Source: Flavobacteriaceae bacterium
GTDB lineage: Bacteria > Bacteroidota > Bacteroidia > Flavobacteriales > Flavobacteriaceae
Length of the DNA stretch: 18,199 nucleotides
Assembly (NCBI GenBank): GCA_021648755.1
Contig: JAKISG010000033.1
Location: 1-18,199, forward strand
Direction: 5' to 3'
The notes below the pieces were generated by a model. The model was given only the letters and a program-made list of their open reading frames with translations. It was not told the DNA's origin and made no database searches. Within the stretch, counting starts at the first letter, position 1. The number at the start of each line of letters is the position of its first letter. The position numbers were made by a program, and so were the translations under genes. Positions 15,251-18,199 of this stretch are shown piece after piece.

Positions 15251-15597
15251 TTAATGTATCTTGTTTTTTTTAATAGATTTTTTTAATACTATTGTGTCGG
15301 GAGTTTTGTTTACAAAACGTGTTTCTTGTGTCTCTCCGTATTGAAACCAAACTGTACTTATTGTATCCTTTATATAGCCTTCTTTAAAGAAAATTAAGTC
15401 AGATATAACATTAGGTGATTTGTGTAACTTAAAATAACCCTTTTTATCTGATATTGTGAATTGTGAATTTTTCAACATTTCTTTTACTATCACATTAGAC
15501 ATAGGCTTATAATTTTCATCTACTACTACTCCATGGTAATAGGTTTTTTTACAAGAAACTATAAATAAATAAGTAAATAAATAAATAAGTTCTTCAT
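15251..15597 (-). CDS. Lipoprotein copy 3, out of frame at a TTTA repeat (probably phase OFF)
   Basis: From ATG 15597 the frame reads MKNLFIYLLIYL and stops at TAG within a run of TTTA/CTTA units (plus-strand 15562-15589, seven units). Two bases out of phase, VSCKKTYYHGVVVDENYKPM and the rest of the protein continue to the stop at 15251-15253. Adding one tetranucleotide would join the two as ...YLFIVSC, a proper lipobox. The mature part has the carboxypeptidase-regulatory-like features of copies 1 and 2 (SDKKGYFKL, FKEGYIKDTIS, DTIVLK). Without the switch an internal ATG at 15502 would give an 83-residue protein lacking a signal peptide. The toxin-tail remnant upstream overlaps it by ATGA, as in the other copies. 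Confidence 0.65.
15562..15589. repeat. Tetranucleotide repeat, seven units (TAAA/TAAG), lipoprotein copy 3
   Basis: The plus-strand units are TAAA TAAA TAAG TAAA TAAA TAAA TAAG. They encode the signal-peptide core on the minus strand. The unit number leaves the gene out of frame by one unit. Confidence 0.85.
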
Positions 15598-15668
15598 TTT
15601 AATTCTAATTTAGTTAACTATAGTAAGCCTAATACATCTTTTTTGTTTGCAACAGTTCTTTCTTTTAT
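15594..15668 (-). pseudogene. Decayed toxin C-terminal tail, copy 3
   Basis: The minus strand reads ERTVANKKDVLGLL, stop, LTKLELK. This aligns with DRVVASKEDALSLIWLTKLELK at the end of the intact toxin, the Trp codon TGG having become TAG. The last 29 bases before and across the lipoprotein start are identical in copies 1 and 3. Upstream of this the similarity fades with a probable frameshift. It is a non-functional toxin tip left beside its lipoprotein gene. Confidence 0.7.
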
Positions 15669-15748
15669 TTCTAAATCATTGAGTTTCTGAAGGAAAATAA
15701 TTTCCAAAAAAAACTTAAAAATTACTTGTTTTTTAGCACAGTTCTTTG

Positions 15749-15982
15749 TTACAAAACGTTATTTTTCCGATGCTTATAAAATTTTGATATTAATAGTAAT
15801 GTCAAAAAGAATAAAAAAGAATAAAATAGTGGATTAATAATTAAATCAAGATACCATTCACTATTTTCGTAATTGATATTAAATACTTTATGAGGAAATG
15901 ATAATAATGAATTAATGACTGATGAAAATAAAGAAGGTTTTGTCCAGCCGTTGAATAGCAAAACAAATAGGATCGGTTTCAT
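15749..15982 (-). CDS. Small membrane protein coupled to a truncated TssD-like ORF
   Basis: The 77-residue protein has a hydrophobic N-terminus (PILFVLLFNGW) and one clear membrane helix near the C-terminus (about 50-67, PLFYSFLFFLTLLLISKFY), ending in a basic tail, HRKNN. I recognise no family. Its ATG shares a base with the stop of the TssD-like ORF (taATG), as for the other coupled pairs here, so it may be the partner of that gene, for example a membrane-bound immunity protein. It may equally be a leftover of a larger gene. Confidence 0.45.
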   Translation of the reverse strand: MKPILFVLLFNGWTKPSLFSSVINSLLSFPHKVFNINYENSEWYLDLIINPLFYSFLFFLTLLLISKFYKHRKNNVL

Positions 15983-16107
15983 TACTTTATACCTTTTGAA
16001 ATTAATAATTCCCCTAAGTTAGCATCTGTTGGTTGGTAAAAGTCGTAGTAATAGTATAAAATATTTATTTTTTTATCGTCTATGTGCAATGTTGCTTTTA
16101 TACTCAT
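15982..16107 (-). pseudogene. Truncated TssD (Hcp-like type VI tube protein) N-terminus
   Basis: The minus strand from ATG 16107 reads MSIKATLHIDDKKINILYYY, then YDFYQPTDANLGELLISKG and a stop after 41 residues. The start (MS-x-KA-L-x-DGK-x-x-N-x-L) and the following YDFYQPTDANG-like segment match the N-terminus of the Bacteroidota TssD/Hcp family, whose members are about 130 residues long. The similarity stops after DAN, so this is probably a deleted or frameshifted copy. It links the accessory region to a type VI secretion system, where TssD forms the inner tube and can carry toxins. Confidence 0.55.
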
Positions 16108-16217
16108 CTTATTGGTTATTTTTTGTAAAAATAGATGTTTTTAGGTAATATGCAAATTTTAGGGTTGTTTTATTTTCTCCAGCCCAAGGAAAAACGCTAT
16201 AAACTTTTAAATTTATA

Positions 16218-16258
16218 TTGTAAATACGGAAATCAATTCCGTATTTACAAGGTTTTTT
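16218..16258 (+). terminator. Strong hairpin with T-run, possible terminator or repeat element
   Basis: Arms TTGTAAATACGGAA (16218-16231) and TTCCGTATTTACAA (16237-16250) pair perfectly over 14 bp with a 5-base loop, then GG and six T residues (16253-16258). No plus-strand gene that would need it lies upstream, so it may instead be the end of a mobile or REP-like element. Confidence 0.5.
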
Positions 16259-16295
16259 GTATACTTGTGTTATAATTTTAACTAGAGAACTAGAA

Positions 16296-16415
16296 AAAAA
16301 GCATTAAAACTCATCTGTTACTGCTATTTTAGGCGCTAGGCAAGTTGGAAAAACTACATTAGCAAAAAGTATCATTAAAGAATATAGTAATGTTCAATAT
16401 CTCATTGGTTGGTAA
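16296..16415 (+). pseudogene. Fragment of an AAA ATPase (DUF4143-type) around the Walker A motif
   Basis: The plus strand encodes VTAILGARQVGKTTLAKSII, then KEYSNVQYLIGW and a stop. GARQVGKTT is the Walker A motif of the widespread AAA_14/DUF4143 ATPases, preceded in relatives by a segment like the out-of-frame KALKL seen just upstream. The full protein has about 380 residues, so only a scrap remains. It ends a few bases before the duplicated 3' flank of lipoprotein copy 2. Confidence 0.65.
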
Positions 16416-16426
16416 AACCAATTTAT

Positions 16427-16477
16427 ATATGTTTGGTGTTTTTGTTTATATTGGTTTTAAAAAAATGGTATCTACAT
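16427..16477. repeat. Direct repeat flanking the lipoprotein stop, copy at lipoprotein 2
   Basis: About 51 bases covering the last codons, the stop and roughly 20 bases beyond match 17046-17096 with only a few differences (offset 619). The repeat shows that the toxin-tail/lipoprotein unit was duplicated in tandem including its 3' flank. Confidence 0.75.
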
Positions 16478-16841
16478 AGATTTTTTTTTTTTTAATATCA
16501 ATTCTATAAATAGTATCCCTAACAGATATAGTATCAATAAAATAACCTATTTTTTTAAATTTTAGCAATCGATTATAAATCATTCTCAAAGTTTTAGACC
16601 CTTCATAATGTGTTCTAATTTCAACTTTAGGGATTTTAAAATATCCTTTTTTAGTGCTATAGAAAATATTTTCTAAATTTGAATTTGAAACGTCAACAAA
16701 AAAGCCTATTTCAACACTATCTAAAGGTTTTTTAGTATTGATATTATATACATAGCCCTCAACACTATTTCTTATAAGGTGTGATTGTTTATCACATGAA
16801 TTTAATAATAAATAAAAAAATAAATAAATAAATACTTTCAT
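16446..16841 (-). CDS. Lipoprotein copy 2 with carboxypeptidase-regulatory-like domain, probable immunity protein
   Basis: The 131-residue protein starts MKVFIYLFFYLLLNSC, a lipoprotein signal with Cys16 as the lipidation site, so the mature protein is membrane-anchored. A small beta-sandwich of the carboxypeptidase-regulatory-like type follows: VEGYVYNINTKKPLDSVEIGFF, then STKKGYFKIP, FKKIGYFIDTI and a final DTIFLKPI. The signal peptide is encoded by TTTA units (plus-strand 16821-16832, three units, plus a TAAAAAAA unit), here in frame. The ATG overlaps the stop of the orphan toxin tail by ATGA. By position it would protect against the metallopeptidase-like toxin, probably in the periplasm. 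That role is inferred. Confidence 0.65.
   Translation of the reverse strand: MKVFIYLFFYLLLNSCDKQSHLIRNSVEGYVYNINTKKPLDSVEIGFFVDVSNSNLENIFYSTKKGYFKIPKVEIRTHYEGSKTLRMIYNRLLKFKKIGYFIDTISVRDTIYRIDIKKKKIYVDTIFLKPI
16811..16832. repeat. Short TAAA tetranucleotide tract, lipoprotein copy 2
   Basis: Three contiguous TAAA units at 16821-16832 follow an A-rich stretch starting with AATAAAAAAA, all inside the signal-peptide codons. The gene is in frame. Confidence 0.7.
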
Positions 16842-17053
16842 TTTAAAATAATTTTAGTTAACCAAATTAGACTTAATACATCTTCTTTTGAAGCAACAAC
16901 ACGATTGTCATAGTTTAGTGGATGCCTTTCAAAATAATATTTCATCAAATTGATCTCTCCACTATTAGGGTACGGAGTATTCGGTAAAAAATCTTGCCCT
17001 AAGGCTGAACTTCCTTTATGTTTTTTAGAATACATCTGTCCTCCAATATGTTT
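16838..17053 (-). pseudogene. Orphan toxin C-terminal tail, copy 2
   Basis: The frame reads IGGQMYSKKHKGSSALG, then GEINLMKYY and DNRVVASKEDVLSLIWLTKIILK, clearly similar to the end of the intact toxin from GGQMYSKKHK onward. It stops being similar just upstream of GGQ, so the HEMGH part is absent. The longest ATG-initiated product is 65 residues (start 17035). It begins almost directly after the duplicated flank of lipoprotein copy 1 and overlaps lipoprotein copy 2 by ATGA. This is the usual layout of displaced toxin tips, which can recombine into the full-length toxin gene. Confidence 0.75.
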
Positions 17054-17096
17054 GGTATTCTTGTTTATATTGGTTTTAAAAAAATGGTGTCTATAT
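17046..17096. repeat. Direct repeat flanking the lipoprotein stop, copy at lipoprotein 1
   Basis: Counterpart of 16427-16477. It includes the codons for the shared C-terminus TIFLKPI, the stop, and about 20 noncoding bases, after which the orphan toxin tail begins. Confidence 0.75.
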
Positions 17097-17472
17097 AAAT
17101 AGTAAAAAATTTTTCATTTCTTCTATACACACTATCTTTTATATAGATAATATCAGTTACAAAGCCTTTTTTTCCTATTTTTAAATATTTTGAACTATGT
17201 GACTTTATGCTTTTAGATTGTTGATGATCTGTTTCTATCTCAAATAAAGGTATCTTAAAATAACCTCTAATATTACTAAAATATGCTTCCTCTAATTTTT
17301 GATTGTTTTGATTTGAGGGATTAATTAAAAAACCTATTTTAACACTATCAAGTGGTGTTCTTGTTAATTCGTTATATATATGCCCCTTAATATTTTCTCT
17401 GATTTTATGTAGTTTATTATTACACGAATTTAATAAAAAATAAATAAATAAATAAATAAATAAATTCTTCAT
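17065..17472 (-). CDS. Lipoprotein copy 1 with carboxypeptidase-regulatory-like domain, probable immunity protein
   Basis: The 135-residue protein begins MKNLFIYLFIYFLLNSC, with lipobox LNSC and Cys17. The mature part resembles copy 2: IKGHIYNELTRTPLDSVKIGF, NIRGYFKIPLFEIET, KIGKKGFVTDI and DTIFLKPI, a carboxypeptidase-regulatory-like beta domain. Six perfect TTTA units (plus-strand TAAA at 17441-17464) encode the signal peptide, currently in frame. Its ATG overlaps the toxin stop (ATGA at 17472-17469), so it is translated with the toxin. A surface or periplasmic lipoprotein beside a secreted peptidase-like toxin fits an immunity role, but no biochemical motif proves it. Confidence 0.7.
   Translation of the reverse strand: MKNLFIYLFIYFLLNSCNNKLHKIRENIKGHIYNELTRTPLDSVKIGFLINPSNQNNQKLEEAYFSNIRGYFKIPLFEIETDHQQSKSIKSHSSKYLKIGKKGFVTDIIYIKDSVYRRNEKFFTIYIDTIFLKPI
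17441..17464. repeat. Perfect (TAAA)6 tetranucleotide repeat, lipoprotein copy 1
   Basis: Six uninterrupted TAAA units on the plus strand (TTTA on the coding strand) lie three codons after the start. Gain or loss of one unit would shift the frame and destroy the lipoprotein. Confidence 0.9.
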
Positions 17473-18199
17473 TTTAATTCTAATTTAGTTAACCAGATTA
17501 AACTTAGGGCATCTTCTTTAGAAGCTACAACTCTATCATAATAATCATATACTACACTATTCTTATAGTATTTCATTAAATCTATTTCTCCTTTTTTGGG
17601 ATAACTATTTTTGTTTGTTATATTTTGTAAAATTGATGATGTTTCTTTATGTTTTTTAGAATACATCTGTCCGCCATAAGCTAATAATATTTCATGACCC
17701 ATTTCGTGTGCTGAAGTTTCTATAAATCTAATTATTCCTTTATTTTCAGGTAAATATTCCCATCTACTAAATTTTAAAAATCCAATTTTATAAAACAATT
17801 TCCTAGATAACTCCCAATTATGAGAGCGTGTAAAATTGGTTTCTTTACTATTGGTAAAATAGATAATCTCTGGTGCTTTCATGCCTTTATCATCTTGTAC
17901 GGCATTTACAACTATTTCATAACTCTCTCCATTAATTATTGTTCCACCATCAGTATTGGTTAATTTTCTGCTCCAATATTTTGAAACACCTTCTAATGCC
18001 ATATTTTTTAACTCTTCAAAACTTTTAGTTCTTGTTTTTATAGGTTCACCGTATTTTTTAATTAAATTTTCTGGTATTTTATCCCAAGGGCAAATTTTCA
18101 TAGGCACTCTAAATTTAGGGTCTGGATCTATGTCTTTTTCTATACACTTTACGCCATTTGCTCCGCCATCTTTTAAATTTACGCGTAAAGTAACATCAA
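17469..18199 (-). CDS. C-terminal part of a secreted toxin with an HEMGH metallopeptidase motif (5' end outside the window)
   Basis: The frame is open to the right edge, so the gene begins beyond the window; a GTG at 18107 is only an internal codon. The visible N-terminal part, VTLRVNLKDGGANGVKC, leads into KICPWDKIPENLIKKYG. The C-terminal 200 residues include RFIETSAHEMGHEILLAYGG, whose HEMGH (17708-17694) is the HExxH zinc motif of zincins. A Lys/Asp-rich tail ends in VVASKEDALSLIWLTKLELK. The tail recurs as orphan copies at 16838-17053 and 15594-15668, the mark of a polymorphic toxin tip. The target is probably a protein or peptide substrate in a rival cell. The TssD-like remnant nearby makes type VI delivery plausible. 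A non-toxic metalloprotease is the alternative. Confidence 0.65.
   Translation of the reverse strand, partial: DVTLRVNLKDGGANGVKCIEKDIDPDPKFRVPMKICPWDKIPENLIKKYGEPIKTRTKSFEELKNMALEGVSKYWSRKLTNTDGGTIINGESYEIVVNAVQDDKGMKAPEIIYFTNSKETNFTRSHNWELSRKLFYKIGFLKFSRWEYLPENKGIIRFIETSAHEMGHEILLAYGGQMYSKKHKETSSILQNITNKNSYPKKGEIDLMKYYKNSVVYDYYDRVVASKEDALSLIWLTKLELK

Noticed and set aside
18105..18107. GTG as the true start of the HEMGH protein
   Set aside because: The frame stays open without a break to the window edge with coherent sequence (DGGANGVKC), so this codon is internal.

Overview
The window looks like a chromosomal segment of a low-GC member of the Bacteroidota, most likely Flavobacteriaceae. 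The signs are very AT-rich DNA, start-proximal promoters of the TAnnTTTG type instead of strong Shine-Dalgarno sites, an ECF sigma factor paired with a small HxxxCxxC protein, the order rnpA-surE-small membrane protein, and a remnant resembling the Bacteroidota type VI tube protein TssD. No rRNA, tRNA or CRISPR array was seen.

Left region (1-2880): a truncated glycosyltransferase on the minus strand runs off the left edge. It is fused at about 650-700 to the 3' remnant of a plus-strand gene. That remnant is coupled to a polymorphic toxin with a pre-toxin domain and a C-terminal GIY-YIG nuclease, followed by a leucine-rich-repeat protein that is probably its immunity partner.

Core region (2881-15101): mostly housekeeping genes. 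These are a dCMP deaminase coupled to a PDZ/S41 protease, an O-methyltransferase, an ECF sigma factor with a putative zinc-binding anti-sigma protein, a glutaryl-CoA-dehydrogenase-like enzyme behind an operator-like inverted repeat, rnpA-surE-small membrane protein, an isolated 35-codon basic peptide gene with its own promoter and terminator, an RluF-type pseudouridine synthase, and glycerol kinase. Inserted here is an unusual three-gene minus-strand operon (9370-6628): a MazG-like pyrophosphohydrolase, a DNA cytosine-5 methyltransferase, and a protein with DHH-phosphoesterase-like motifs. No recognisable restriction nuclease accompanies it. It is a candidate uncharacterised modification or defence module.

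Right region (15102-18199): an accessory toxin/immunity locus on the minus strand, partly decayed. A toxin with an HEMGH zincin motif (5' part outside the window) overlaps by ATGA a lipoprotein with a carboxypeptidase-regulatory-like domain. The same pair recurs twice as orphan toxin tails plus lipoproteins. All three lipoprotein signal peptides are encoded by TTTA tetranucleotide repeats. The third copy is out of frame, and exactly one extra repeat unit would restore an intact lipobox. This suggests slipped-strand phase variation of immunity or surface lipoproteins. Between the copies lie a truncated TssD-like protein, a small membrane protein, an AAA-ATPase scrap, and next to the third copy an IS3-type transposase remnant.

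The two strongest leads for something undescribed are the repeat-switched lipoprotein array and the MazG/methyltransferase/DHH-like operon.
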